Part shown: positions 34,861 through 44,570 of the stretch, piece after piece
Position numbering within the stretch: position 1 is the first letter of the stretch
How the letters are laid out: each line of letters starts with the position of its first letter
Assembly (NCBI GenBank): GCA_963739235.1
Contig: CAVTZY010000042.1
Span: 186,001-250,000, forward strand
DNA: 64,000 bases
Direction: 5' to 3'
Source: JAFNAG01 sp963739235
GTDB lineage: Bacteria > Acidobacteriota > UBA6911
Notes under the pieces: model-generated
Seen by the model: the letters and a program-made list of their open reading frames with translations, nothing else
Database searches by the model: none
What the model was told of the DNA's origin: nothing
Translations under genes and position numbers: made by a program

Positions 34861-35064
34861 AGTTCTTTCCTCTCTGAGTTTGACTTCTACCAGAAAGCTC
34901 TCCGGGGTATGGGCGGGCCGCTCTGGAATCCAAAGCGGACTATGACTCTTCCCCAATTTCCGTGAAGTGATGTTGGTTAACCTTACCATGATGCCTACTA
35001 ATAAAGGCCATTGATCATTACGGCGATGTTCCTGGGCTCACGCGGCAGGTTTATTTGTCGGTGG

Positions 35065-37656
35065 CTACTTTTTCCCTTCCTTCAGCAGTGCCGGCCAGTT
35101 GACGATGACATTCAGCGGCTGCGAGGCCCCATGCTCCGGCGTGGCGCGCACCAGGAAGCGCTGGCCATCCGCTGTGGTGTCATACGGACTCCAGCCATCG
35201 TCGACTGCGGGGAGCGGGAACAGCTCGACCGGGGCGGACGGCTGTACAGTATCTGCTCCCATTTTCAGGCTCACCGCCATCAGCTTATTGTCCAGGGAAA
35301 TATAGAAAAGCCCGCGCGCATCGGTGTCCCATTGCGGGTATTTGCCTCCACCAGTCGAAATCCGCGTCGCGCCGTGCGGTTCCGGAAACGCCTGGATGTA
35401 GACCTCCCACGGTCCAGTCTCGTCCGATTGGTAGGCCACCCAGCGCGCATCAGGTGAGAAACGACCCCACTGCTCATTGGCAGGTGTCCGCAGATAGGGT
35501 TTCGGCGTTGCGGCCGGGGCTGGTTTGCTGCCAGGAGTGGCGGGAAGAACCCAGAGGTTCCGCTGAGTATTGGGATTGAGTTCCCAGTATAGAACCCAGG
35601 ATCCGTCGCGCGACCAGTCGGTGGCGTATTGATTATTTGGCGACCGTGAGAAACGCTGCTCATTCCCGGCCCCGCTCGACTCCTTGCCAAACAGGTTCCG
35701 CGGAGCGCCGGAAGAAAACAGAATTGTTTTACCATCGGGTGACCAGATGGGGTAGGTGCTAAAGCCCGGATTGGAGGTTAACCGGCCGGCGACGCCGCGC
35801 TCCACCTCGAGCAGCCAAATATCGGTGAATCCGGGCCTGTCCAAGGCTGTGACGATGCGGCGGCCGTCAAGCGACAGGCGGAATGTACTGTACTCGCCCG
35901 GTTCACCCGTCTCCCCCAGCCTCTTTCCCGAGCGATCGAACCAGGTGAATTGGCTCAGGGGATTGGAGGCGCTATACAGCAGCAGCCCGCCGGCCGAAAC
36001 TGCCGCATTCATCTGACCCAGGATTCCGATCTTGGCCACGGGATCGGCCACCGGATGAGGTTCCCCTTCGAGCTTGAGCGTACCGGCATCAAATTCCTGG
36101 GCGACCAAAATCCCGCCGCGCAGCCACAGCAGATAGCTCCTGCCGTCGCCGCCGGGTGCATACAGTGCGTTGGTGTCCGTGGTCAAGAGTTGCAACCGTT
36201 CCCCAGGCTTGGCGAACGAGGCTGCATAGATACCGGTGTTCTCCGGCTTCTCGCTTTGAATGGAGTATGAGAAGCGGCCGCCGGGAAGCACCTGTGGCCA
36301 GCGATGGAAGCCTTCGCCGCGGGAGGCGTCGAGCGTGGTGAGCGGTGTGGGCTTCCCGCCGAATGAGGGCACTTGGAACAATCCGTCGGCCAGCACTCCA
36401 TACAAAATGCGGCCGTCGCCGCTCCAGGCCCCGCCTCGGGCCACAGCCACGTCGCAGATCGCCAACGGCGCGCCGCCCGCCAGATCGACTCGCCGCAACT
36501 TGCTTCCCGCGAAAAAGCCGACCGACTTGCTGTCCGGGGACCAGAAGGGATAGGCGGCGCCCTCGGTTCCGGCGATCAACCGCGCCGCCGCGCTGTCCAG
36601 GGGCCGGAGCCACAACCCGTTCTTGCCGCCGCCCCCAGTTACATAGGCCGCGGTTCGGCCGTCAGGCGACAGGGCGAGACCCCCGATGTTACTTCCAAAT
36701 GTGAACCGGCTGCCCTCCGGGGGATCAATCTCGAGGTGGTACGGGCGGGCTTCCGCGGGTGGGTGGAGGAAGCGCGAGACGATCCAGCCGCCGAGGAGGC
36801 CGCCGACCATCAGAGCAGCCGCGGCGATCTTCGAGCGGCGGCCCGGCTTGGCAGCGGCTGATACGGACGGTTGTTCGAGCGCCCAGGTGAGCGCCGCTTT
36901 GAGGTCGCATGCGGTCTGAAACCGTTGATCCGGGTCCTTTGCCAGAGCCCGCTTGAGGATCCGCTCCAGTGGCAATGGCGCCGTCATCGGCGCGGGCTCC
37001 CGCTCCAGAATCGCGGCAATCACGCTGGCCGCGCTTTCTCCTTGAAACGCCCACGTCCCCGTAAGCATCTCGTAGAGCACGCAGCCGAAGCTGAACAAAT
37101 CGCTGCGCGCGTCGGCTTCCTTCCCCTGCAGCTGCTCCGGTGACATATACTGCAGCGTCCCGACAATCTGCCCCTCGCCTGTCAGCGCCTTTGTAAGCGT
37201 CGCTCCGCTCTCTGCGAGCGGTGCATCCTGCTGCTTCGCCAGTCCGAAATCGAGCAGCTTGATCCCCGATTTCGTGACCAGGATGTTCGCGGGCTTGAGA
37301 TCGCGATGCGTGATGCCTTTCCTGTGCGCGGCATCGAGCGCGTCGAGAATCTGGCCGGCATATTCGACGGCCTTCCCAACAGGCAGCGGACCCTTCAGAG
37401 GAGCGCCTTCGACATATTCCATCACCAGGTAGTCGGGGCCGACGTCATGGAGCTGGCAGACGTGTGGGTGGTTGAGCTTTGCGATGGCCCGGGCTTCGCG
37501 CTCGAAGCGCTCACTGAACTGGGCCGCGGACACTTTGATGGCGACCTCGCGCCCGAGCCGCGTGTCGCGGGCGCGGTACACCTCCCCCATTCCTCCCGCG
37601 CCGATCGGCGAAAGGATTTCGTACGGCCCAAGGTGAGCGCCTGAAGATAGGGTCAT
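35065..37656 (-). CDS. Ser/Thr protein kinase with C-terminal TolB/PD40 beta-propeller (second of a coupled pair)
   Basis: 863 residues from ATG 37656, which overlaps the stop of the upstream kinase as ATGA, so the two are translationally coupled. Residues ~10-265 form a Hanks kinase: GAGGMGEVYRARD, VAIKVS, HRDLKPANIL, DFGLA and SPEQL. A membrane helix (AALMVGGLLGGWIVSRFL, ~300-320) separates a periplasmic ~530-residue propeller with repeated SPDG/WSPDSK/WSRDGS blades (LSPDGRTAAYV, FWSPDSKSVGFF, IWSPDGKTILF). The paralogue upstream shares this layout. Kinases of this class probably sense envelope ligands through the propeller; no substrate is evident. Confidence 0.93.
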   Translation of the reverse strand: MTLSSGAHLGPYEILSPIGAGGMGEVYRARDTRLGREVAIKVSAAQFSERFEREARAIAKLNHPHVCQLHDVGPDYLVMEYVEGAPLKGPLPVGKAVEYAGQILDALDAAHRKGITHRDLKPANILVTKSGIKLLDFGLAKQQDAPLAESGATLTKALTGEGQIVGTLQYMSPEQLQGKEADARSDLFSFGCVLYEMLTGTWAFQGESAASVIAAILEREPAPMTAPLPLERILKRALAKDPDQRFQTACDLKAALTWALEQPSVSAAAKPGRRSKIAAAALMVGGLLGGWIVSRFLHPPAEARPYHLEIDPPEGSRFTFGSNIGGLALSPDGRTAAYVTGGGGKNGLWLRPLDSAAARLIAGTEGAAYPFWSPDSKSVGFFAGSKLRRVDLAGGAPLAICDVAVARGGAWSGDGRILYGVLADGLFQVPSFGGKPTPLTTLDASRGEGFHRWPQVLPGGRFSYSIQSEKPENTGIYAASFAKPGERLQLLTTDTNALYAPGGDGRSYLLWLRGGILVAQEFDAGTLKLEGEPHPVADPVAKIGILGQMNAAVSAGGLLLYSASNPLSQFTWFDRSGKRLGETGEPGEYSTFRLSLDGRRIVTALDRPGFTDIWLLEVERGVAGRLTSNPGFSTYPIWSPDGKTILFSSGAPRNLFGKESSGAGNEQRFSRSPNNQYATDWSRDGSWVLYWELNPNTQRNLWVLPATPGSKPAPAATPKPYLRTPANEQWGRFSPDARWVAYQSDETGPWEVYIQAFPEPHGATRISTGGGKYPQWDTDARGLFYISLDNKLMAVSLKMGADTVQPSAPVELFPLPAVDDGWSPYDTTADGQRFLVRATPEHGASQPLNVIVNWPALLKEGKK

Positions 37657-40331
37657 TTCTTCAGCTCCGCGGTCCAATTGACCATGACGTTCAACGACGA
37701 AGGGGCGGTATCTTCCATTTGGCGGATGAAGATAAAGCGCTGGCCGTCCGCCGCCGCGGCAAAGCCGGTATTGGGAACCACTCTTGCCGCCCTGAGATCG
37801 AACAGCGCTTCGGGAATGCCGGCCTCGAAAGTGCCGCCGGTCTTTACCTTCACCGCCATCAATTTCCCGCCGGAAAGATAGAACATCTCTTTCCCGTCGC
37901 CCCCCCATTGTGGCCCGGTACCGCCCTTCGTTGAGATCGGCCACTTGCCGCTCGACGCGGGAAAGGTCTGGACGTACACTTCATATTTCCCGGACTGGTC
38001 TGATTGGTAAGCGATCCAGTGCCCATCGGGCGAGAGACAACCTGCGGTCTCGTTGAACGGCGTCTGCAAAAACGGCGGGAAGGGCTTTTGGTTTCCCTCC
38101 AGCGGTAAGACCCACAAGTCCCGCTTGGCTTTCGGATCAATTCGCGTATAGAGGATGAATCTGCCATCCTTGGACCAGCTGTCTGGTAATAAATGGTCCA
38201 CTGATTTGAGGAGCAACTCATCCTGCGCGACGCCGCTTGCCGGCCTTCGATAGAGTTGATAAATCCCCCCGCGATTCGAGGTCCAGACGATGCTCCTCCC
38301 ATCGGGCGACCAGATCGGAGATCTATCATCGGCAGGATCGAAAGTGAGCTTCATGTCTCTGCCCTGCGTAATTTCTATCACATGGATGTCCGTAGTTCCG
38401 GTCTTTGGATCTCGGCCCCCCACCACCACACGCTCGCCGTCGCGGGAGAGATGGGGTCCTGAATAAGATCCCACTATGCCAATGGAGCCAAGCAGCTTGC
38501 CCGCGCGATCAAACGATGCGAGTTGCCGGTTATCGATATTGTCGCCCGGATCGTAGACCAGGGTGCCGTTGTCCGATACGGAAAATAATCCCCGGCTGTT
38601 GATATTGACTTCCACCTGATCGGCGATGCGAAATTGCTCGTCGGTGAGCGTGAGACGGTCGGCATCAAACGGTTGCGCCAGCAGCGCCCGCTCGTGCGCG
38701 AACAGCAAATAGCCCCCACCCGCGGCCGATGCCGCGTAGATCGCGTTGGAATCAGCCGCCCGCAGCTGCTTCGTCTCTTTCCCGTCGAGCGAGCCGAGAT
38801 AGATCTCCGACGAGGCTTCCTCTCCCGCAGTCGTAACGAGATACAGAAAGTGGCGGCCGTCAGGCAAAAAAGAGGGCCATCGATACTCGACGCCCGGACG
38901 CGGCTGGCCAAGTCCTGGCACGGGTGCCGGCTCACCACCGACTGCCGGGACACGATAGATGATCGCGCCTCCAAAGAAGAGAATTGTCCCCTCGCGGTTC
39001 CACGTGCCGCCGAAGCCTTTGATTGAGATTGGGACATTGCACAGCGATCGCAGGGTCCCGTTCGCCAGATCCATCCTTTTGAGCTTGCCATCGGCGAGAA
39101 ATGCGATCGAGTGGCTATCCGGCGACCAGAAGGGAGGACTCTTAGTCCCCTCGGTGCCGGGCAGCGGTCGCGCCGCGAAAGAACCCAGCGGACGCAGCCA
39201 CAGCTGGGTCTTGCCTTCCAGGTCGGCAACGAACGCGAGGCTGCGGCCGTCAGGCGAGACCGCTATTTGGCCAAAGGTGGCCTTCTCCGGTGGAACAATG
39301 GTATATCTCACGGCGACGGCTTCCGCCGGCGGTTTCAGGCGAAGATACGAAATTGTGAAGGGCAACGAAACCAAGAGCCCGAGCGACACTAACGCGGCAG
39401 CAATCCACCCCAGTCGCTTCCGGCCCTTGCGCTGAACACCTGCGGGAGCAGGCACACCTGATTTCGATCCGTCTTCCGATATCCATGTCAGCTCCATGGT
39501 CAAGTCGCGGGCCGATTGCCATCGGTCTTCCGGGTCTTTTGCCAGGCATCTCTTCACAACGCGATCGAGCGCGGGAGGTGTCATTGGCTGCGTGGTCGAG
39601 ATCGGCGCTGGCTCGCTGTGAAGGATGGCACCAATCAGACTTGCTTGGCTCTTCCCGGTGAACGCTTTCTTCCCGGTGGCCATCTCGTACACAACGGCGC
39701 CGAAGGCGAAGATGTCGGTGCGGGAGTCCGCATCGCGCCCTTCCAGTTGTTCGGGCGCCATGTACTGAAACGTCCCGAGGATCATGCCGGCGCCCGTCAG
39801 CGGTGCTCCTTCAGTCGGCAGCGACGTGAGATCCGATCCCGGTTCCGAGCCGCCGGCCCGCACTTTGGCCAGCCCGAAGTCGAGCAGCTTGGAGCCGGAT
39901 TTGGTGATCATGATGTTGCCGGGCTTCAGGTCCCGATGGACGATGCCCGCGCGATGCGCCTTGTCCAGGGCGTCGGCGATCTGAATCGCATAGCGCAGCA
40001 CCTGATCCGCCGGCAGTGCGCCCCGGCTTAATCGATCGGAGAGCGATTCGCCTTCGATCAGCTCCATCACCAGGTAATCGATATCGTCCTGATGGCCGAT
40101 GTCGTGAAGTGTGCAAATATTCGGGTGATTCAAGCTCGACACCGCCCGGGCTTCGCGTTCGAACCGCTGCCTCAGCTCCGGGTTGGCCGCCAGATGGCCG
40201 GGCAGAACCTTGATCGCGACGCTGCGCTCGAGCCGCGGATCGCGCGCGCGGTACACCTCGCCCATGCCGCCCGCGCCGAGCGGCGCCATGATCTGATAGG
40301 GTCCCAGTAACGTTCCGGAAGAAAGGGGCAA
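37653..40331 (-). CDS. Ser/Thr protein kinase with C-terminal TolB/PD40 beta-propeller (first of a coupled pair)
   Basis: About 892 residues if the TTG at 40331 (after GGCGGGATA) is the start; the frame stays open to 40508, but those residues do not look like protein. The kinase domain has GAGGMGEVYRARD, VAIKVLPG, HRDLKPGNIM, DFGLAKV and APEQLEG. Residues ~310-335 form a membrane helix (LGWIAAALVSLGLLVSLPF). The propeller follows with blades such as VSPDGRSLAFV, FWSPDSHSIAFL and IWSPDGRSIVW. It overlaps the downstream kinase start by four bases (ATGA). The two are diverged tandem paralogues. Paired expression suggests hetero-oligomers or cross-phosphorylation, which is inference. Confidence 0.92.
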   Translation of the reverse strand: MPLSSGTLLGPYQIMAPLGAGGMGEVYRARDPRLERSVAIKVLPGHLAANPELRQRFEREARAVSSLNHPNICTLHDIGHQDDIDYLVMELIEGESLSDRLSRGALPADQVLRYAIQIADALDKAHRAGIVHRDLKPGNIMITKSGSKLLDFGLAKVRAGGSEPGSDLTSLPTEGAPLTGAGMILGTFQYMAPEQLEGRDADSRTDIFAFGAVVYEMATGKKAFTGKSQASLIGAILHSEPAPISTTQPMTPPALDRVVKRCLAKDPEDRWQSARDLTMELTWISEDGSKSGVPAPAGVQRKGRKRLGWIAAALVSLGLLVSLPFTISYLRLKPPAEAVAVRYTIVPPEKATFGQIAVSPDGRSLAFVADLEGKTQLWLRPLGSFAARPLPGTEGTKSPPFWSPDSHSIAFLADGKLKRMDLANGTLRSLCNVPISIKGFGGTWNREGTILFFGGAIIYRVPAVGGEPAPVPGLGQPRPGVEYRWPSFLPDGRHFLYLVTTAGEEASSEIYLGSLDGKETKQLRAADSNAIYAASAAGGGYLLFAHERALLAQPFDADRLTLTDEQFRIADQVEVNINSRGLFSVSDNGTLVYDPGDNIDNRQLASFDRAGKLLGSIGIVGSYSGPHLSRDGERVVVGGRDPKTGTTDIHVIEITQGRDMKLTFDPADDRSPIWSPDGRSIVWTSNRGGIYQLYRRPASGVAQDELLLKSVDHLLPDSWSKDGRFILYTRIDPKAKRDLWVLPLEGNQKPFPPFLQTPFNETAGCLSPDGHWIAYQSDQSGKYEVYVQTFPASSGKWPISTKGGTGPQWGGDGKEMFYLSGGKLMAVKVKTGGTFEAGIPEALFDLRAARVVPNTGFAAAADGQRFIFIRQMEDTAPSSLNVMVNWTAELKK

Positions 40332-40618
40332 TATCCCGCCACAGCAGGCATCGTTCGGTGGAACAGAATCTGCTACGATCTTCAACGTATGAAATGCAAT
40401 TCGGAAATCCCGAGTTAAGGCAAGGATTATACCTGTTCCCTCAGTCCGGTCAAAGGGGAATGGGGACTGACGGTGCCAGACCATTGGAATTAATAGGCGA
40501 TGTACCAAGCAGGGCGTGGAAAACGAGCTTATAGGTGAGCGTCCCCGGTTTCCGTGAATTTCGGAAAGAAGCAGAAATAGCGATGGTTTGGGGATCGGGC
40601 GGGGTAAAATAGATAACC
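40332..40618. other. Intergenic region with a REP-like sequence
   Basis: Between the divergent kinase pair and toxin gene. GGGGAATGGGGACTGACGGTG at about 40449-40469 carries the GGGGACTGAC motif that recurs at 45.6, 46.0, 50.1 and 53.4 kb. No promoter consensus stands out. Confidence 0.4.
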
Positions 40619-40912
40619 GTGCTAAAGATCAAAGAGATCATCTGGCTCGCCCAATTCGTCGAAAAGATCGAGAGAAAGCATGGAGTGACCACCGAAGAGG
40701 TGGAACAGGCATTTGGAACTCGTCCGCTCATTCATCGATTCGAACGTGGCGACGTGCGCGGAGAAGATCTCTATCGAATGCTCGGCAGGACTGACGGCGG
40801 CCGCGGACTTGCGGTATTCTTCATCATGAAGCCCAATGAGAGGGCGCTTGTGATCTCCGCCCGGGACATGACCGATGGGGAGAAAAAAAGCTATGGCAAA
40901 TTCAAGAGATAA
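40619..40912 (+). CDS. BrnT-like (RelE-fold) toxin
   Basis: 97 residues from GTG 40619. The pattern follows the DUF497/BrnT family: a start with IWLAQFVEKIERKHGVTTEEVEQAF (the KHGV motif), a short central strand region (GRTDGGRGLAVFFIM) and the ending ALVISARDMTDGEKKSYGKF, the ISAR..T..E...Y signature. BrnT proteins are ribosome-dependent RNases kept in check by an antitoxin encoded downstream, as here. The two frames overlap by 20 bases. Confidence 0.75.
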   Translation: MLKIKEIIWLAQFVEKIERKHGVTTEEVEQAFGTRPLIHRFERGDVRGEDLYRMLGRTDGGRGLAVFFIMKPNERALVISARDMTDGEKKSYGKFKR

Positions 40913-41168
40913 GGCAAAGCCAAAGAGGATCCAATTACCAGAACACTTCGCAAATGTTGAAGAAGCTGGACTCTTCTGGGATACGCACGACAGCGCCGGC
41001 TATGAGGAGCATGCGGTGGAAGTTGAATGTGCCGCCGATATCAAGCGAAGGACATACCTGGTTCCCGTCGATAGCGATCTCTACCGCACGGTGCGAATCA
41101 TTGCTCAACAAAAGGGAATTTCGCCGGAAACACTCGTAAACATGTGGATTCAGGAAAAGGCCTCCTGA
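40893..41168 (+). CDS. CopG-type antitoxin (BrnA-like partner)
   Basis: 91 residues from ATG 40893, overlapping the toxin end by 20 bases; an in-frame ATG at 40875 is possible. The N-terminal half has the FANVEEAGLFWDTHDSA pattern of CopG antitoxins that bind a BrnT-like toxin, and the C-terminal half resembles a ribbon-helix-helix DNA-binding domain (TYLVPVDSDLYRTVRIIAQQKGISPETLVNMW). Autoregulation of the pair is expected for the family. Confidence 0.75.
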   Translation: MANSRDKAKPKRIQLPEHFANVEEAGLFWDTHDSAGYEEHAVEVECAADIKRRTYLVPVDSDLYRTVRIIAQQKGISPETLVNMWIQEKAS

Positions 41169-41819
41169 CAAATACCCCGGCCATCTGACCTGCCTTGAGT
41201 CTATTGGGTTAGAGAATTGTCGCCTTCTGCAAACAAAATCCAGACATCGTTGGCGGGATCAAAAAGGTCTTGCCATCCTTTTCTGTGAAGTGATGTCGGC
41301 TGACTTTTCCATGATTCATATTAAGAGCCATTGACTATTTCGGCGGGGTACCAGGACTCGCGCGCCAGGTTTATTTGCCAATGGCTACCTTTTCACTTCC
41401 TTCAGCAGCGCCGGCCGTCGGGGGTGGTATCGTACGGGCTGATGCCGGTGTCCACCGCGGGCAGACGGAACAGCTCGCGCGGGGCGGAGGGCTTAACGGA
41501 GTCCGCTGTCAGCTTTAAGTCCACCACCATCAGCTTGAAGTCCGGCCTATAGGAAGAGTTGTCGAAAAATCCCGCATCCCAACGGCCCTTTTGGTTACAA
41601 TCCGCGCGGGAACGCGATTCCGACTGCATTTCGGGATCGACTTGCCCGGAAGTTGACATAACACCCCCTTTGTTGCAGATGATGAAAGGGATATTCAGCG
41701 AAAAGAACTGGAATGAGACTCAGTGACCGGCAGCCTGTGCAATTTTTGACAGGTTCCCTCGTCAAGCGGCAATCTTGCGGGACTCAGCTGCAAACTGAGG
41801 ATTATTCCTTGAAATTAGA
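41169..41819. other. Non-coding stretch with a duplicated kinase tail
   Basis: After the antitoxin, the segment 41285-41545 resembles 34960-35260, the 3' end and downstream flank of the first propeller kinase (separate entry). From 41546 to 41819 I see only GAAGTTGACATAACACCCCC at 41649-41668, which resembles the left end of the dispersed ~80-bp repeat. Confidence 0.5.
41285..41545 (-). pseudogene. 3' fragment of a propeller kinase gene
   Basis: On the minus strand the frame reads LMVVDLKLTADSVKPSAPRELF then RLPAVDTGISPYDTTPDGRR, the same as the last blades of the kinase at 35065 (LFPLPAVDDGWSPYDTTADGQRF). About 75 bases are missing between this and the LLKEGK-like end. The downstream flank, including a TGTGAAGTGATGT stretch, also matches 34963-35060, so a segment with flank was copied and has decayed. 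Confidence 0.72.
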
Positions 41820-42890
41820 TTAACTCGGACCCAAGGACTCAGCCCGAGCCAGATCATTAAAGTTTTCGATGCATTGGCTTTCTACATTCTTCGCTGATGA
41901 ACTACGGCGAGCCGAATGTTTCTTAGGTAAACACAAGCGCCCAAGTGCTTGCTTATCTGCGATCATCGACGGAGACAGAGAAAAACCGACAAGTTCCGAT
42001 TGCACCAGATAATCCAAAAAACGCATAAGAGATGATCGCACTCGACGCGCCTGGCCAGGGTAGACTCCTCTGGCCCACTCGAGGATGTCTCCCACCTTTT
42101 TCGTCTGCTGGATTTGTTGTAAGATTCTGTAACCAACCTCCGAGAGAGGCACCTCCCGATTCAGATTACTGAGTCGGTATCGGTGGGTACCTCCGCGCTT
42201 CACTTCAGATATCTCAACATGCTGGCTGAGCATTAATTGATCATTCAGCTCTAGTGGGGTTGAATAATCTTTAAAGTATGAGGTAATGGATGAGCCATAG
42301 TGATGTCGAAGGTACAGTTGATACCGCAACTCCTTCTCTTCGGAGCTGAGCTGATCATTCCATCCCAGCTGGATTCTTTTCAGACTATCCCCCAGGCACT
42401 CAGCGCGTGCAGGAATGTCCATCGAATAGGGTTCTACAGCGATGCCGTATGCTTCTGGCTTGCGAAACACTCTTGCGTAGGGTTCAACTCTAAAACGGGT
42501 GCCAACATAGTAATACAGGTATTGTCGCATCGATTCTGGAATCCGCCGTTCTAATGTATAGATGAAGTCGATGTTCTGCCACACATCATCTCTCGTCTCG
42601 CTGGGATCGATGCCTTGCGAATGAGCGACGATCTCTTCGAGCAGGCGTTTCTGCTGCAATCCATAGCGCGACAGCTGGTCATAGATGATGGGATCGATGG
42701 CGATGGACGCCTGCGTCAACCAGTAAGCCAGCTGCTGCTGGCGTGCGTCGAGGGCCTTGAAGCTTTCAGACTGAAGTTGGATAAAACCGATATCACCTAC
42801 GCGGTCAACCAGAACTGTGTTCTTTTCCTGAGAATCGGCCTGGGCCACCAAACACACCAAAGCGATGCACAAAATAATCGCGACCTTCAT
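41820..42890 (-). CDS. Chimeric ORF: peptidase III N-terminus fused in frame to a foreign PqqD-like C-terminus
   Basis: 356 codons. Residues 1-96, including the signal peptide, equal the M49 peptidase at 32526. The remainder is unrelated and visibly AT-richer than its surroundings. It begins SETRDDVWQNIDF and ends with a winged-helix-like segment (VPLSEVGYRILQQIQ, KKVGDILEWARGVY, SSLMRFLDYLVQSELV) that matches the spacing of PqqD/RiPP-recognition domains. The middle (RQYLYYYVGTRFRVEPYARVF) is not recognised. The junction lies exactly at the end of the 768-bp duplication (42602). The frame is intact with the peptidase's own ribosome-binding site, so a secreted chimeric protein could be made, but this may equally be an accidental fusion that expresses nothing useful. 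Confidence 0.55.
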   Translation of the reverse strand: MKVAIILCIALVCLVAQADSQEKNTVLVDRVGDIGFIQLQSESFKALDARQQQLAYWLTQASIAIDPIIYDQLSRYGLQQKRLLEEIVAHSQGIDPSETRDDVWQNIDFIYTLERRIPESMRQYLYYYVGTRFRVEPYARVFRKPEAYGIAVEPYSMDIPARAECLGDSLKRIQLGWNDQLSSEEKELRYQLYLRHHYGSSITSYFKDYSTPLELNDQLMLSQHVEISEVKRGGTHRYRLSNLNREVPLSEVGYRILQQIQQTKKVGDILEWARGVYPGQARRVRSSLMRFLDYLVQSELVGFSLSPSMIADKQALGRLCLPKKHSARRSSSAKNVESQCIENFNDLARAESLGPS

Positions 42891-43368
42891 AACAGGCTCT
42901 CCCCGTGTTTCCGTAGTTATTCTGCAGAAGCCACCAGTGTTTCTACCACGGTGTTCTCGGATGGGCCAGGGAATTTAGCACGAAGCGGCCGGTCCTGTCC
43001 TCTGCTCGTGATTGTGATCGTGATCGGCTTTTTGGGGCGAGATCATGGAGGTTACAAAGAAAGGAAAAGCCGGTCAGGATCACAGCCAACCGACTTATGG
43101 TGCCTTCTGGAGTGGCTGAACGAAAAGCGCCGGTGGAAAAGTCGCGGTTGGATGAAACCGCGGGTTGCGATAATAACGCTAATTGCCGTTAGCCCGCCTG
43201 CAGGAAGAAGTGTGTCAAGACTCCAGCCGGCGACGTCTGATTGCTTTATCGTCGACTCCGGGGTCCCGGAGAGTCACGGTTGACGGACCGAAGTTAACAT
43301 AAGACCCCCCCATATCGGAGAGAGGTGAGATCGGGTCGATTCTGCAGCTTATTTCGCCTATGCACCCG
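42602..43368. repeat. 767-bp duplicated block, copy 2
   Basis: Near-identical to 32238-33005 (three changed positions). It carries the peptidase 5' end, its upstream region and dispersed repeat copy C. Left of it lies the foreign part of the chimeric ORF; right of it a truncated permease. Confidence 0.92.
43291..43362 (+). repeat. Dispersed ~80-bp repeat, copy C
   Basis: Same as copy B but with seven C. Its right edge joins the middle of an ADOP permease gene, again placing a gene break at the repeat boundary. Confidence 0.78.
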
Positions 43369-44570
43369 CTCCTTTATGCAGGCGCGACGAGGCAGGCGGG
43401 GGCGGCCAAGCCGTTGCGATTGCGGCGCGGTCTCGTCGTCGTGCAGGTTGCTCTGTCGCTTGGGCTGCTGTGCGCCTCCGCCCTGCTGGCACGCAGCCTT
43501 TACAACCTCGTGACCGTCGATCCCGGCTTCAAGCTCGAGGGGCTGTCCACCTTCTCCGTGCAGCTGCCCGAAGCCGGCGACACGGCGAAGCGCACGAATC
43601 CTTTCTTGCGGCAGTTGCTCGAAAACGTCCGCGGCCTGCCGGGCGTGCAGGCGGCGTCGATTACGAACCAGCTGCCGTTCACCGGTGGCTTGGGGAGTAG
43701 CTGGGCGTCGACGCCGGGGGTCGATAAACGGATCATGACCGAGGGATTCCACGTCGGTCCCGACTACTTCCGGACGATCGGCATGCCCTCGTTGCGGGTC
43801 GCGACTTCAGCGGGCAGGACGTGTCGGGTGCTGAAAAAGTGGCCGTGGTCAATGAAGCGTTGGCCTCCGCACTGTTCGTCGACGGCAATGCGATCGGGCA
43901 GTTCGTGTCGTTCGAGGAAGGCATGCCGGCGGACACGCGCATAGTCGGGATCGCAAAGGACGCGAAAGCCGCGCCGCGCGCCGAGGCGCGTCCGACGATC
44001 TACCTGCCGTGCTTCCAGCGACCGGGTCCCGCCACGATGAACATCGTCGCGCGGATGACCGGGGGGAAGACGCTGTCGGCCGGCAGCGTGCGGAGCGTGT
44101 TGAACCGCCTGGGTTCGTCGGTGGCCTCGTCGGAGCCGCGAGCGGTGGCCGACTATATCGCCGAGAGCCTGCTGCGCGATCGCATGATGGCCACCCTGTC
44201 CGCCTTCTTTGCGGTCCTCGCCGTTGTGCTGACGGGGATCGGTTTGTTCGGGCTCACGAGCTTCGGCGTTTCCCGCCGTTCGCACGAGATCGGCATTCGG
44301 CTGGCGCTCGGGGCCGCGCGCAGGACGATCGTGTGGCTGGTCGTCCGGGAGATCGCCGTGCTGACGCTCGTCGGCGGGGCGCTCGGCCTGGCGGCATACT
44401 TCGCGGCCAGCCGGGCGGTCGGCGCATTCCTGTTCGGTCTTTCGGCGACGGATCCTCCGACGGTTGCCGCGGCCACGATCATCCTGGCAGCGATCGCGCT
44501 TTCAGCTGGCTTCGTACCCGCTTGGCGCGCAGTTCATCTCGAACCGGCCCACACGCTGCGCGACGAGTAG
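43369..44570 (+). pseudogene. C-terminal half of an ADOP-type FtsX/MacB permease, frameshifted
   Basis: Starts abruptly after repeat copy C with LRLRRGLVVVQVALSLGLLCASALLARS (first helix of the second FtsX half). It continues through a MacB-like periplasmic part (GLSTFSVQLPE, EGFHVGPDYFRTIGMP). At about 43788 one base is lost, and the sequence resumes in another frame with LVAGRDFSG, then VAVVNEALASALF. It ends with three helices and the typical FGVSRRSHEIGIRLALGA and HLEPAHTLRDE motifs. The N-terminal half is absent. It is not from the same gene as the fragment at 6382 as far as can be judged, since they cover different halves. Confidence 0.85.

Noticed and set aside
43360..44570. Intact permease gene starting at ATG 43360
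   Set aside because: The start lies inside the dispersed repeat, the first half of the family is missing and a one-base deletion splits the frame near 43788.
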